A stretch of DNA of 64,000 nt from Timema cristinae (GCA_039000515.1 JBCFYV010000100.1:30864421-30928420), one strand, 5' to 3'. Numbered from the stretch's first letter, positions 1 to 10,490 are shown. Numbers and translations: made by a program. Notes: generated by a model not told the origin, from the letters alone.

Positions 1-297
1 AAATAAAACTTGCTATTTGTAAAGTGTGTGTTGTGTGTGTCGCTCTGTGTTTATTTGTTTCCCCACACAGTACAATATCAATCGTGATATTAAGATAATA
101 TTGCGCGTCTGAGATACAACATTCGTAGCCCAGTAGTGGAAATATTATCCAATATTAATGTACTGTTTGAGCAGGGAACGTCCAAATGTGCTAATCGTAC
201 ATAATTTCCATGCAGGCTTTTTTTTATGTCCCGATGAGAGGAGATAATGTTGAGAGTGAGTATGAGAGTGTGGAACCAGCGGAAACACTCAACTAAC
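1..297. other. Unassigned left edge
   Basis: AT-rich sequence with a short GT-rich run at about 25-50. No reading frame, tRNA-like box or repeat shared with the rest of the window was seen. Confidence 0.5.
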
Positions 298-425
298 TAA
301 ACCCTGTTGAACATTGGGGTGATTCCCCTTTCGGGGAAAATACCCAAGGTACCAACTGGGAATTGAACTTTAGACCTCTAGGCTCGTATCCAGATGCATT
401 AACTACTAAGCCACGGGGTCGTTTA
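298..425 (-). mobile_element. tRNA-like SINE relic, family G
   Basis: Read on the minus strand this begins with a tRNA-like head: an A-box-like stretch from the complement of the 'actaagccacggggtc' end, then a B-box-like GTTCAATTCCC. The text then runs into a GGTACC/GGGAAT body. A related minus-strand copy lies at 35755-35905, where the same 'GGGAATCATCCC'-type segment precedes the tRNA-like head. Both copies are degraded and no TSD was found. Family membership is my inference from the paired similarity. Confidence 0.45.
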
Positions 426-917
426 AACCGTGATAACATTCTAAGATATATGTATATTCACTAGAAAATTAAATAGATCAATAACCAATTGTTTTAAGTT
501 TGCGTTCGGAATCATAATGGATAAATATGCATTTCTGTTAGTATGTCAATCTCTGCGCTACCGAATCAGATTCTGCTTTAAATTTTGGGTAGATGTCTGA
601 ATTAAGCTTGTTTGTGAGGTGAGATGAGCTCTTAACAGGTGGGTGGTACATGGGATTTAGGATGAGTTCTCTCAAATTCTGATCACACCATCTCATGTCA
701 ACCGACTGATGAAAAACAGACTGTCTTCATGGGGAGATAGGAAGGGGTTTATCGATGTAACAGGAGAATCAAAGCTGTCTGTCCCGAATATTCATCATGG
801 CACCGATCTCGTATACTAAATCTGACGACATGAGTGAAGTAATCAACCAGCGACACTACAAACAATACTGCTACTGGTGGCTGTTGTCGAAAGCTAACTA
901 AGAAGACAAGCAGAGTA
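426..917. other. Unassigned AT-rich stretch
   Basis: No ORF, tandem repeat or repeat-family match was seen. Sequence complexity is ordinary. Confidence 0.5.
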
Positions 918-925
918 ACCCGTTG

Positions 926-1965
926 CAGTGGCGGCTCGTAGCTAAATTTAGTGGGGGTGCTGCTCCAAAAAATTTTTAGCCTTTGTTTAAAAATTGTGTA
1001 AAAGGAAAAAATAATTATAAAAAAATTTATTCAGGAACTTGATAAAATCTTAACAAAAAAAATTTTTTTTTACTTACTTTAACTTAAGATTGTTACAGTA
1101 CAAGCTTGATCTATTCATTTGAAAATGAAATATATTCTTCTTGTTTTAATTTGCGCAAAAATTTAATAATTTTCTCCTTGATCTCTGGATGACAATTGAG
1201 GAAATTTTTCTCTATTGAACGTACTGCAAGCACATTAATTATTTCTGTTAAATAAAAAACCCAAAGAAAAATGAATCAAATAGAATAGTTGGAAGCAGAA
1301 TAATAACCTATTTCTACACTATTCTACACTTTATCACATTCAAGAATATGGTACACGATTTTTAAGCCCAACACAGTTGAGTAAAAAAAACTTTCTTCCA
1401 CCATCACGCCAGAGCCGGCACTGCGAGAGCAACAGTGTTCTCTCTACCTGGAAGTCCCACCTTCCTCTCCATCCATCCTCCTATGTGCGCTATGCACACA
1501 ACAGTCAAACACAACGTCGCTGGCACTGTGGAGAGCACAGTTCCATACAAAGATGTTTGTATCTTTTTCATAAACTGGAGGATGGCTACTGAAGTACTGA
1601 CATTAAGCTAAAGGAATATACTCTGCCTTAAAATATGAGTGAAGAATGACCATGGGCACGGGATGAATCCTGGATAGCTCAGTGGTAAGAGCATTGGCGT
1701 ACTAAGCCGAAGGTCCCGGGTTCGATTCCCATTTCCAGGTGTCATTTTTCAATTTTAATAATATGATATTTAAGTGGCGCTAGCCTCACTAAAATGCATA
1801 GCTGATAGCTTCGTCTATCTGATTCATTAAGGAATATATATTGAATTACAAAAATAAAGAATGAATTAAAGAAAAGAGGACTCATTATATTAAATGTTAT
1901 CGATAATATCAAGTGGAAATAGGGGATGCTGCAGTTCCGCAGTGCCTATACACGAGCCTCCACTG
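926..1965 (+). mobile_element. hAT-like non-autonomous element, copy 1
   Basis: The element starts CAGTGGCGGCTCGTA and ends in the near-perfect complement (reverse complement CAGTGGAGGCTCGTG), so it has terminal inverted repeats of about 15 bp. Flanks acccgttg (918-925) and cctcgttg (1966-1973) match at 6 of 8 bases, as expected for an old 8-bp hAT duplication. A second copy at 62337-63146 aligns through almost its whole length, including a GC-richer core at 1395-1540 with 'ccagagccggcactgcgag'. The extra length here is a SINE C inserted at 1621-1828. No transposase ORF is kept. The superfamily call rests on TIR form and TSD length only. Confidence 0.8.
1621..1828 (+). mobile_element. SINE C nested in hAT copy 1
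   Basis: The segment is flanked by the 10-bp direct repeat aaggaatata (1611-1620 and 1829-1838), and the undisrupted site is visible in the other hAT copy at about 63012. It begins with a non-tRNA leader (CTCTGCCTTAAAATATGAG), followed at about 1669 by a cloverleaf-like module. That module has acceptor arms CCTGGA/TCCAGG, D-arm GCTC/GAGC, a TTGGC/GCCGA anticodon stem and a B-box GGGTTCGATTCCC. A roughly 85-bp body follows, ending in GATTC. Longer copies elsewhere show that this one is 5'-truncated. Confidence 0.88.
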
Positions 1966-1973
1966 CCTCGTTG

Positions 1974-2222
1974 GCTTAAAGCAAAGTCGTCGACATCTGG
2001 GAGGAAGACGCGGTAAACGGGAAGTTTTGATGAGATTATCATCGTAAAATTCAACAAGCAGCCATATGTTGTCTGGGATGGAAGGTCACGGTTGGAATCC
2101 CAGCCTAATTTTTTATATATATATAAATTTTACTTTCTCATATAAGATATTGTAATCATGAACATTTTAAACTTTTGAGGTCTTGCTGTATCTTGACGTG
2201 GGTATTATATTTCCGTCTGTCT
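1974..2222. other. Unassigned spacer
   Basis: Contains a weak B-box-like GGTTGGAATCCC near 2092, possibly a tRNA-like relic too decayed to assign. Nothing else was seen. Confidence 0.3.
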
Positions 2223-2236
2223 ATCTGTCCCTGGGA

Positions 2237-2384
2237 GAATGACAGGCCTCCACCGTGGTTCGGATTCCACGTTAAACTGTAGGTCCTCCATTTCATCTCA
2301 CAATCACCCTACCACTACACATTAGCTTAAGTGCGTATAACCCGAACGGGTAGTAAGACGCGGTGCTAATAATAATAATAATAT
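2237..2384 (+). mobile_element. SINE A, 5'-truncated
   Basis: Only the 3' half of SINE A is present, from GACAGGCCTCCACCGTGG to the shared tail GTATAACCCGAACGGGTAGT and a TAA run. The 14-bp direct repeat atctgtccctggga at 2223-2236 and 2385-2398 marks the insertion. 5' truncation with a long TSD indicates LINE-driven target-primed insertion. Confidence 0.92.
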
Positions 2385-2509
2385 ATCTGTCCCTGGGACC
2401 ACAACTGAGAAATTTAAGGCCTGATATTTAGGAGTTATATGGTCATATTTCAGATCTTTTGTTTACATTTTGTTTCTAACCCTAAAATTAAGTATAGTTT
2501 ACTGATAAT

Positions 2510-2645
2510 ACGGTTCCCCACTCTTCGTTCACGTAAATGGAGCATACTTCCTTTTAATGATACCTTCCTTATCCCTACTACATTAATGGGATGAATGCAT
2601 AAGCGTGAACACAAAAGGATATTAAGACGCAGTGGAGAAATAGTA
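2510..2645 (+). mobile_element. Degenerate SINE B 3' half
   Basis: Follows the B body order: a 'cccactctt..cacgtaaatg' segment, a 'cttcctt..taatg' segment and a weak tail 'attaagacgcagtgg'. No head and no TSD. Confidence 0.5.
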
Positions 2646-3177
2646 AAAAAAACTAAGTGTACAACCACCTTAACGTATCTAGGTCATGTTGGGTAAGAGG
2701 ATTCTCCACCTTCTATTCTAAAAACCGATTACCACTTCACCCTGAAACCCAGACTAGAATATTACCCGGGACCTTTTCTAAATCCCCACACCTCCGGGCT
2801 AAAAACGCTAACGTTCTATAGCCTCGTATGTAAACTAGGAGCCGGGAGGTCGGTTAGCGAGAGAGAGAGAGAGTGATAGGGGTGTTGGTGGTGGGTGGGG
2901 ATCGACGCATTGGTATTGTAAAGGGTCCCTAAAGGAGCAGTAGTTATACGCTTTTGTAGTAGTAACCACAATCCTCGGTTTAAACTCTCACTGGACTTAC
3001 TGAAGTGTAGAAGAAGAGTACAAACGTTCGTAGCTTTCAACTATGTAGTTTGACCGACGTTGAAGTGACAACGTAGCTGTAGACTGAAAAGGTGGGATTT
3101 TTTTTTTCTTAGCTATATTTGAAAGATATTCTTGTACAGTCAAATACTACTTACCCGTGGTTGTTTTTTGGTCGAGT
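2646..3177. other. Unassigned, with short GA microsatellite
   Basis: A (GA)n run lies at about 2857-2873, followed by a GGTGG-rich patch. Reading frames here are short and show no recognisable protein. Confidence 0.5.
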
Positions 3178-3680
3178 CTTATTACCTTTTCGGGTATACT
3201 TATGTACAAATTACGCTAGTGTTTTAGGGATTAAGAAGTTTATTTATAAGACGTGTACCTGAATTTGTGTGGAGGTAGAGTGGAAAACCATTTTGAAAAA
3301 AAAAATCTGTTCACGCGATTGAGATTTGTAACACGATTTTCCCGTTATCGATGGACTTGTATAGTACTAGATACCCGCCTTGGTGGCGTAGTTAGCTAAC
3401 GCGCTAGTCATGTTGAGCCAGACTGCCGAGGACGGGGAGATTGAAGTTCGAATCTAGGTCGGGTGAACTGGGGTAGTTTTTCTTAAATGGTTTTACACTC
3501 TCCCTCCATGTAAATGCGGGTTCACTTCCTCTAAATTCAACCTTCCAAATTCCTAATCCATTGGCGTAATTAGTACTTAAGCGTATAGCCTGAACGGGTA
3601 GTAACACGCGGTGCTAAATAAATAACAAATATATTACTAGAGTAGCACGTTAGACCACGCGGCCACCCAAGCGGGTGTAT
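3178..3680 (-). mobile_element. SINE B' (minus), split by SINE B
   Basis: The 3' body of a minus-strand B' copy occupies 3178-3371. Its tRNA-Leu-like head resumes at 3642-3680 ('gaccacgcggccaccc', complement of GGTGGCCGCGTGGTC). The interruption is exactly the SINE B at 3372-3629, with its TSD drawn from the B' sequence. This nesting makes the B' copy older than the B copy. Confidence 0.75.
3372..3629 (+). mobile_element. SINE B, full length
   Basis: The head GGCGTAGTTAGCTAACGCGC (A-box) and a B-box-like GTTCGAATC enclose a long-variable-arm type tRNA module. The B body (CCACTCTCCCTCC type) and tail 'gaacgggtagtaacacgcgg' follow, with a short AAATAAAT run. TSD tatagtactaga / tatattactaga lies at 3360-3371 and 3630-3641. 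Confidence 0.88.
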
Positions 3681-3682
3681 AG

Positions 3683-3895
3683 TGGTCAATTACGCTAAGT
3701 GTTTTAGGGATGAAGAAGATTGAATCTAGAGGAAATGCACCCGTAGTTGCGTGGAAAGAGAGTGGGAAACCATTTAGGTTGAATCACCCTCAGTATAAAT
3801 GGTCGGGATTTGAATCCCTGATCTTCCTGTCGTTGGAAACAAGGTATATTACCAGAGTGATGTCTTGGACGATTCACCCTTGCCTTTATAAGAAG
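3683..3895 (-). mobile_element. SINE B' (minus), 3' tail lost
   Basis: The body reads in minus order: 'gtgttttagggatgaagaag', 'gaggaaatgcacccg', 'gtgggaaaccattta', then B-box complement 'gggatttgaatccc' and the decayed head. A 62-codon frame through it is incidental. Confidence 0.75.
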
Positions 3896-3978
3896 TAGTA
3901 TGGCGTGAACTATTGACAAAGTAGAAAAATCTTGTTTAATCTATAGGTATAGCTGTGAATTGTAATCAGTAGAAAGAA

Positions 3979-4272
3979 TTATTATTATTATTATTATTAT
4001 TATTAACACCGCGTCTTACTACCCGTTCGGGTTATACGCACTTACGCTAATGTGTAATGGTAGGGTGATTGTGAGATGAAATGGAGGACCTACAGTTTAA
4101 CGTGGAATCCGAACCACGGTGGAGGCCTGGAATTCCCACATTCACAAGATATCTTGTCAGAGGTGAAGGAAGGGTTTGGAAATCAGATAATTCTGTGCCG
4201 GGACCGAGGATTGAACCCCAGCCGCCAGCACAGAAGTCTGACACCTAACCCCTAGACCACCAGGTCACCGTT
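3979..4272 (-). mobile_element. SINE A, full length
   Basis: Full-length minus copy: an ATT microsatellite, the tail complement, the CCACGGTGG block, the 'cacaagatatcttgtcagagg' region, then the tRNA-Glu-like head (complement of CCTGGTGGTCTAGGGGTTAG) ending in 'ggtcacc'. The 11-bp direct repeat agtagaaagaa flanks it at 3968-3978 and 4273-4283. One of the best reference copies in the window. Confidence 0.95.
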
Positions 4273-4283
4273 AGTAGAAAGAA

Positions 4284-4739
4284 CACTTGTTGGCAAGGCA
4301 TTAACAAATATACATACAATTTTTCATAGGAAGGGTTTTATTTTATTGCCAGAAATGTTATTAGATTTACAATAATGTATTCATACGTCAATTAATGTGA
4401 TCTGCGGCTGTCACTCTTGATATAGGTACATTATTAATACCTCTAAAATAACACTAATACCATAGTAAAACGTTAAAAAATATTTGTATTTTCTAAAGGA
4501 AAATTTATTTGAAAATTGGACAGTACTTTTTTAAGTAAGGCTTGCAGAGCAGTTACTTTTCAAGATAAGCCATTTATGGTGGATTTTTAAGCTATATTAT
4601 AGACTTTTATAATTATATATCGTCCCTATAAACGATTTGTTTAGTTTATAACTAGAGCTTTGCTAAAATTTGGAAGACTATTTCATGCTTGACGAAATAA
4701 CAGGTAACTGTTTCATTATTTTGCTATGAAGAACTGGAA
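4284..4739. other. Unassigned AT-rich stretch
   Basis: No supported feature. Confidence 0.4.
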
Positions 4740-4805
4740 GGGGTACATTGTTAAGTTTATGGCCTCAAAAGGGGCGCGCTACTTGCAAAAGTTTGGAAAA
4801 CACTG
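4740..4805. mobile_element. hAT-like terminal fragment (candidate)
   Basis: The reverse complement of the right end reads CAGTGTTTTCCAAACTTTTG and runs into a 'GCGCGCCCCTTTTGAGG' segment, the usual form of hAT termini. No matching left terminus or 8-bp duplication of the right flank cactaaac was found, so this may be a solo end. Confidence 0.35.
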
Positions 4806-5753
4806 CACTAAACAATGTTGATAAAACTTTCTGTGGTTTTATTTTTATATAGCAAAAGATTATAAGTGTACTGTATTTTTTCTTTAAATTGAAGGAAAGG
4901 AAGTCATTTACAATCTAAAAGACTCTGATTCTATCACGGAAAATACCTCGAATAAACTATTTATTTGAATAATGGTTTGTTCTATTACTCCTAACTCCCC
5001 CATCTTAAGTTAGGGAAGGGAAATCGTGCTGAAGGTTGGGGTGAAGCTTGAAAGTTTAGAAGTTTGTGGAGAGTATAAATCTTGAGTTGGGAAATTCTAG
5101 AAGTACTTTGTACCACAGTACTTTTGATTATTAGAGTTCTAGACTTGTACAGACAAATTATAAATTTCCCAAATGTCGATCCCTAATGTTCAAAGATTCC
5201 CAAATTCATACATAACTCACGAAACATTGAAAGTAGATACCTTATGTGGTATATTGTATAGAAAGATTAGTTAATTAAGTCGGCTAGTAGAGTCACGCTG
5301 TTATCACTACCTAATAGTCTTAAGGCTACCACTAGCCTACTATATTCAAGAAACCTTAAGGCATTTGCCTACCTGCGACGTCACAGCCGATAAAGATAAG
5401 ATTTATCATGTTAATGAATTTACGTTTTACTCAACAAGTTTTAAAGATATAACGTTGAAACAAAAACCATAAATTCTTAAATAATTCTAAAAATAGTCAT
5501 ACAGTGTCACAAAATTATTATTTTTTATCTTGAAATGGGATTTTTATAAATGCATTTTTTATAAATCCTCTTCAATTTAGGCTATTTGTCTTGGTCACAA
5601 AAATGGCCAGTAGGAATCTTTCTGACCGGATGTAGATTAAAAATATCTGTGGTACAATGAATGAAATGTCTATCTAGAATAAGAAACAATAAAAAGGTAA
5701 AATTAAAAAGTAAGTCAATGTTTTCAAGGTGCAAATATTAAAATGACTGTGTA
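4806..5753. other. Unassigned stretch
   Basis: Nothing firm. A GACGTC-containing TGCGACGTCACAG site (CRE-like) lies at about 5375, without context to give it a role. Confidence 0.4.
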
Positions 5754-5885
5754 AACTCGTCAGAGGAAGAGGGAAAGGGTTATAAGCGCATAGATAAGAG
5801 CCCTCTCAGGGGAACTTCTCATTTTCTTCTCTCTCTTTCTATTTTGCACATTGACGTCTAAGTTTGATTGTGCTTAGACTGCTTG
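5754..5885 (+). repeat. Left arm of a distant inverted repeat
   Basis: From ACTCGTCAG to TTGATTGTGCTTAGA...TGCTT this arm matches the reverse complement of 8729-8861. The best-conserved block is TTTGATTGTGCTTAGA. Interior parts have diverged. Confidence 0.6.
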
Positions 5886-6123
5886 GATGCATCAAGTTAA
5901 TATGTAACCCACTTCGCAGATTAGCTTTGAAATCTCCGAGTATACAACGTCTTTTAAGAAAGTTACTTAATGTTTTAAGTGGATCACTTTATAAATCCTG
6001 GAGTTTAAACGAGTCAAAACTTGTTAGTTTTCCTACAGGCATTGATGGTTAATGTCAAAACAAATAACACTTGTAACTTGAAAAATCCATCATTAAAAAT
6101 AACTTTAAAACTATAATAGTCTA

Positions 6124-6264
6124 CCCAGGCCGCCACCGTGGTTCGGATTCCGCGTTAAACTGTAGGTCCTTCATTTCATCTCACAATCACCCTACCATTA
6201 CACATTAGCGTAAGTGCGTATAACCCGAACGGGTAGTAAGACGCGGTGCTAATAACAATAACAA
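6124..6264 (+). mobile_element. SINE A, 5'-truncated
   Basis: Starts in the GCCACCGTGGTTCGG block and ends with the shared tail and an AATAACAATAAC run. The 12-bp direct repeat tataatagtcta is at 6112-6123 and 6265-6276. Confidence 0.92.
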
Positions 6265-6464
6265 TATAATAGTCTAACCTCGATTCAAGACCCAATTATC
6301 ATATCAAATGTTACAATTTTCCCAAAGGAGAGCCCTCTACCTAACTTTTAACTGGGGTTATTCTATACCCCCTTGGGCCCCCCAGTGTTCTCAGCGTTGC
6401 AGTTGCCCCCTTATACTATCTCTGGTCACATGATACATTTTTTAATTTAAGAATACTTAGGTCC

Positions 6465-6565
6465 GTACGCAAGAACATGACTAAGTGGATGTCAATGGAC
6501 ACTAGCGTGGGCTTGCTTGCGTCATCTTAGGTGTCCACTAAGCATTCACTAAAGTTCTTGCATAC
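6465..6565. repeat. Imperfect hairpin beside the Harbinger-like element
   Basis: GTACGCAAGAAC at 6465 pairs with GTTCTTGCATAC at the right end (one mismatch), and GGACAC at 6497 pairs with GTGTCC at 6531. The arms of about 35-38 bp are mismatched between these blocks, and the loop is about 28 bp. It may be a small MITE or a hairpin of unknown role. Confidence 0.55.
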
Positions 6566-6642
6566 TACCCATAGAGTTGGGAGCTTCACTGTCTCACCCT
6601 ACCCTACCTCCAAATATATTTCATGCGGCGCCCCTGGACTAA

Positions 6643-7158
6643 AGCCCACCGCACACGGTGCAGGTTCGTTTCTCGTTGCTATGCGTGCTGCACTGCTGGT
6701 TTGGCTTCAGACGAGTCTCACCGTCTGCAGACCATGCGGCTAGCTTACGAGAGAGCACAAGAGAACGCTGTTGTCAACAAACATGGACGGTGATGATGAC
6801 TTCTTGGACGACGATACTTGGAGGGTGGTTTGTACTCGTCGAAGACAATTATTTATGGCAATATTTTCAATAATTGACGCAATTAGGAGGCGCAGAAAAC
6901 GTAGGAGACCACTTGGGAGTAACCCCGTCTATCACTGACTGCACGTAAACAGTGGTGATCGTCGTGTCTGGTCACGTGACTGGAGGTTGCGATCTGATTG
7001 GCTCACCTCCGAGCCAGCAGGGAACCAAGCATGGAAAATAGCACGGGACCTATCAAGGGAAATCAGCGGGCTAGCCAACAGCCGAGCCATCAGTGACGTC
7101 ATTTTTCAACACCGAGCAAGCGATCTAGCAACGAGTCTTGCACCATGTGTGGCGGGCT
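6643..7158 (+). mobile_element. PIF/Harbinger-like element with TAA target duplication
   Basis: Left terminus AGCCCACCGCACACGGTGCA and the reverse complement of the right terminus AGCCCGCCACACATGGTGCA match at 17 of 20. Similarity continues inward (CGTTGCTA on both sides). TAA occurs immediately outside both ends (6640-6642, 7159-7161), fitting the 3-bp TWA duplication of PIF/Harbinger elements. GC content is clearly above the surroundings. Inside lie the start of an acidic-then-arginine-rich ORF (6783-6938), a GTCACGTGAC at about 6971 and a TGACGTCA at about 7095. The element is about 0.5 kb, too short for a whole transposase. Confidence 0.8.
6783..6938 (+). pseudogene. ORF remnant, possible start of a Harbinger transposase
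   Basis: A 51-residue frame starts at an ATG and ends at TGA. It begins MDGDDDFLDDD, then a hydrophobic patch, then an arginine/lysine block RRRRKRRR followed by P-L-G-S-N-P. Harbinger-type transposases often open with an acidic stretch followed by an arginine run and a W-V-H-P-like motif. Here the motif is not intact and the frame stops at once. I infer an internally deleted transposase gene left as the core of a non-autonomous element. It could also be chance coding potential in GC-richer DNA. Confidence 0.45.
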
Positions 7159-7284
7159 TAAGAATATCACCTGGACCAGTGGTCACGTTGTCTTAAGTTT
7201 TAGTCTCGCAACAAATTGAATGTCCAATTATGTGAAGGTTGAGACTAAATCTTAGTCGAGTAAATGAGGGTGGCTCTTAGAAAA

Positions 7285-7537
7285 AGGCATCCGCGACGGT
7301 GGCCGCATAGTCTAAGGGGCTATTCTCACATTAGACTAGACTTCCGATGACAGCAATACCTATGTTTGTATTTTGGTAAGGTGTATTTTTAAAAATATTT
7401 TTCCACTCTCCTTCAATGAAAATGTGGGTACGCTTCCTATAAATATAACCTTTCTTATTCCTAAAATCATTAACATAGTTAGTACATAAACGTATAGCAT
7501 GAATGGGTAGTAAGACGAGGCGTTAAGAAAACCAAAT
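7285..7537 (+). mobile_element. Degenerate SINE B'
   Basis: The head 'gacggtggccgcatagtcta' is recognisable and the B-box is decayed. The body (TTTTTCCACTCTCC, then 'aaatgtgggtacgcttcct') and the tail 'gcatgaatgggtagtaagac' are present. No TSD. Confidence 0.72.
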
Positions 7538-8728
7538 AATTTTTTTTTCCCTGAGTTTTCCCACATCCTTTTATATTAAATAATACCTTTAATAGCCTTG
7601 GTGCTGTAAGTATAACATTTAAACAAATCTGGTAATGTTGTTCAAATCCCAAACATTCCAGCCCACTTGTTTTCGCTGTGAATTGTTTTCCAACAAAGTG
7701 GAGGGTATATTATAGGTATGACCATAACTTTAGAAAATACAAACTTTTTTTTTGCAGTCAACATTTTATTGGGTCTGGACTTGTTTTGAACCGAAAGCGA
7801 TTCATTTTTGTGATTGATGCCAGGAACTCTAAACCCTATCTATTTTTGTCACTTTTAAAATTTTATTACTCATATATACAGAGGATGAGGCTCAAAATTT
7901 CAAATTTTCAACAAATATTTAAAGGTGAGGTAGCAATTTAATAATTCGGAAATTTATTTTGTCAAAGATTTATAGAGTTCTACAAAGTTTATATTTTATA
8001 TTTTTAATACATTCATTTACTTTGAGTATTAACATATGAAAGTCTACGATTTTACTACAATCTGTATATATACACCGTATATATGATTTACATAAGTCAA
8101 TGAATGTATAAACGCTATTAAGGTAGTGTTCCTGATATCATAAAAACAAAGTGAGTAATGTATGGGAAAGAAAAGTCCTGAGCTGTTTATTTGCGCAAAT
8201 TTATTATTTTGCAACTACCAACCAAACTGTATTTTCATCTTAATCTATCTATCTGCATGGTGTTGGTGGCGGTGGCTAGTTTATGTAGTCACGACTGTAC
8301 CTATGGAGACAATGCATTGAAACAACAAACATAATAATTGAGAAGTCTGTAGTGACAGAAGCACACGACAGAGGGGAGCAGTTTTGGTTTTGATGGTCAC
8401 AATAAGTTGTTGATAGGTTTCATTTGCTAGTTTGTGTACTGTACATGATTAACTACTCAAGAAACTTTCTGTGACGTCACGGACAACTGCACACTACAGT
8501 CCATGCAAACCATGAGGAAAGGGAAGGTTGTACAGATAAGGAAGATTTTAGATATGAGTTTCAATAATTAGATAGAGATTACATAAGTAGATTTGATTGA
8601 AAGGGAATTGAAGCACAATTATCTATTTTGTATAGCATGCAAAAATAAGTCACATAACACTAAACGATGTTGTTAACTCATTGAATTAAATCTATTTTTT
8701 AAAACGGATTGCACCTAACATGCCACAA
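7538..8728. other. Unassigned AT-rich stretch
   Basis: The open frame of 87 codons at 7678-7941 has no recognisable product and A/T-driven composition. A palindromic TGACGTCA lies at about 8472. Nothing else is supported. Confidence 0.45.
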
Positions 8729-8861
8729 TAAGCATTCTAAGCACAATCAAACATTAAACATCAATTTATGAATAGAAAGGGAGGAAAAATAATTATTAGT
8801 TTAACCTGTGAGGTATCTTATTTATTTGCTGATATGCATTTCCCTCTTCCGCTGACGAGTA
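8729..8861 (-). repeat. Right arm of a distant inverted repeat
   Basis: Reverse complement of the 5754-5885 arm. The shared block reads TCTAAGCACAATCAAA here, and the outer end is CTGACGAGT. The arms enclose about 2.8 kb in which SINE and Harbinger insertions sit. Confidence 0.6.
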
Positions 8862-9985
8862 TGAACATCCACTATATTGTTTTATCATAGACAGTATTGA
8901 TATTCCTACAGACCATTTTCACGGAAAACCCAATCGTACAAGTTGAAGACAATTTAAAATATATGTGCATAAAAACATTACTTTAAGATAAAAAAATATA
9001 TTGGCATTGTTAAGATCTTATGTGTGAAGCTTAAAAACTCAAATAAATAACTAATTCACAGAGGAATTTTTAAATTTCAGATCTCCGCTTGCGGTAAGTA
9101 TCGTGCTATGCTCATGACAGTCACACAAACTCTTCATTTTATTAACAGAGAAGATAGAAGCTAAATAAAATATTTGAAAAACAAAGACATTAGGTTAATA
9201 CGTATAACTGGTCGTTTGATAAGATGATACTATAAGTTTCATATGTAAATTAACTATTTCTCATCACTCTATGTTAAATTTGTTGCTTCTCAAAGTCGAA
9301 GATTTTTTTTACAGTATTAAACAATATAAACAAGAGTTGTAAGAAAGAGTACAAATTTAGTTAAACAAACTACAACAGCTACACAAGATATGAACAAGAA
9401 TGACAATTAATTGATTCAATGTGTCCTACACAACCCAGTCTAGACGCTTTTATAGCATCGACCCCTTTCTTTCATTCGTCATAATGTTCGAGTTTGAACC
9501 AATGAGAGAGGGGATATTTTCAAAATGGTCTGTGTCGTTTTCTGGTACTGCTACTCTATTATGTCTAAGTTTATACTCCCTTTCGCCCCTCACCTACAAC
9601 CAACCTTTGTCATATCTATTAGAAAGAGGGTAAAGAAAACTACGAGACCTCTCATCTCTTAGTAAAGGGAAAAGCTCGCTGCTGGTTCTCAAATATCTTT
9701 TAAAATTTCTGTTGTGAAACTATAAAAACATCTCTGTATTTGTTAGAGGAAGGCTAAATTTAGAACCCTTTTTCATCAAGCCTTTTCTTATCTCCACAAA
9801 TATGCTTAAAAAGTTGTTTAAAATGAGCTAATGTTACACTTTCACACTCTTTTTTAAATTAATAAAACTGAAATTATAGGGTTGTTGGGGAAAAAGAGCC
9901 TTGTTGGAATCAATATAATTTATTTCATCGTGAAACATATTTTGAAATAATTCGTCGTAGAATTTAGTATTGCGTTAGAACTGAA
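8862..9985. other. Unassigned stretch
   Basis: Mostly AT-rich. A 70-codon frame at 9421-9633 is not recognisable. No repeat match. Confidence 0.45.
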
Positions 9986-10210
9986 TATCCACCACCCTAG
10001 CTCAGTGGGTAGCGTGTCTGTATTATGAGCCAAGGGTCTCGGGTTTGATTCCCAACCTGGCAGAAAAATGTATCATTGTTGAGATGTGGGTGTACCCCTT
10101 TCACAGTGCTGAATTAACGGCCGGGCACGGGATGTTGTGACTGTCCTAGTCTTAAAATAGATTATAAGTCATATGAAGCTACGACAGGCCTGGCAAGCTG
10201 GTAGTGGGAA
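9986..10210 (+). mobile_element. tRNA-like SINE, family D
   Basis: CCACCCTAGCTCAGTGGGTA (A-box) and CTCGGGTTTGATTCCC (B-box) give a 73-bp tRNA-like head closed by CTGGCAG. The downstream body has 'gtgtacccctttcaca', 'ggccgggcacggg' and 'attataagtcat'. These elements occur in the same order in a minus copy at 55130-55372 and in a poorer copy at 44000-44190. Confidence 0.65.
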
Positions 10211-10419
10211 ATATACGGCTTGAATGAAAAACTGACTTAGGCCACAGGATCGAAGCAGTAATGGATCTAAAAACAAGTAAGAGCTGAATGTCTGTGCGGA
10301 AATGTCTTACTTACCGAGGAAGACTCCTTTAGATTTACGTTTTAAATGTACATTTTGAAAAAAAAATGTTTCCGTTAAAACTAGAATCATAACGTCTTAA
10401 TCCCTTCATTGATGTCCAC

Positions 10420-10490
10420 ACAGTATAAGATGTCGCACTCGCAAAAGACTTGATTACTGGTGACTGGGAGTTCGGGTCTAGAATCTTCAC
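10420..10490 (+). mobile_element. SINE B' head fragment
   Basis: 'gtcgcactcgcaaaagactt' followed by 'gactgggagttcgggtct' follows the B' head (GTCACTCTTGCAATATACT, then GGGGAGATCGGGGTTCG). Only the head can be traced. Confidence 0.4.

Noticed and set aside
1669..1741. Functional tRNA gene (cloverleaf with intact arms)
   Set aside because: The same module recurs inside SINE C copies with varying anticodons and a conserved non-tRNA leader and body; it lies within a TSD-bounded insertion.
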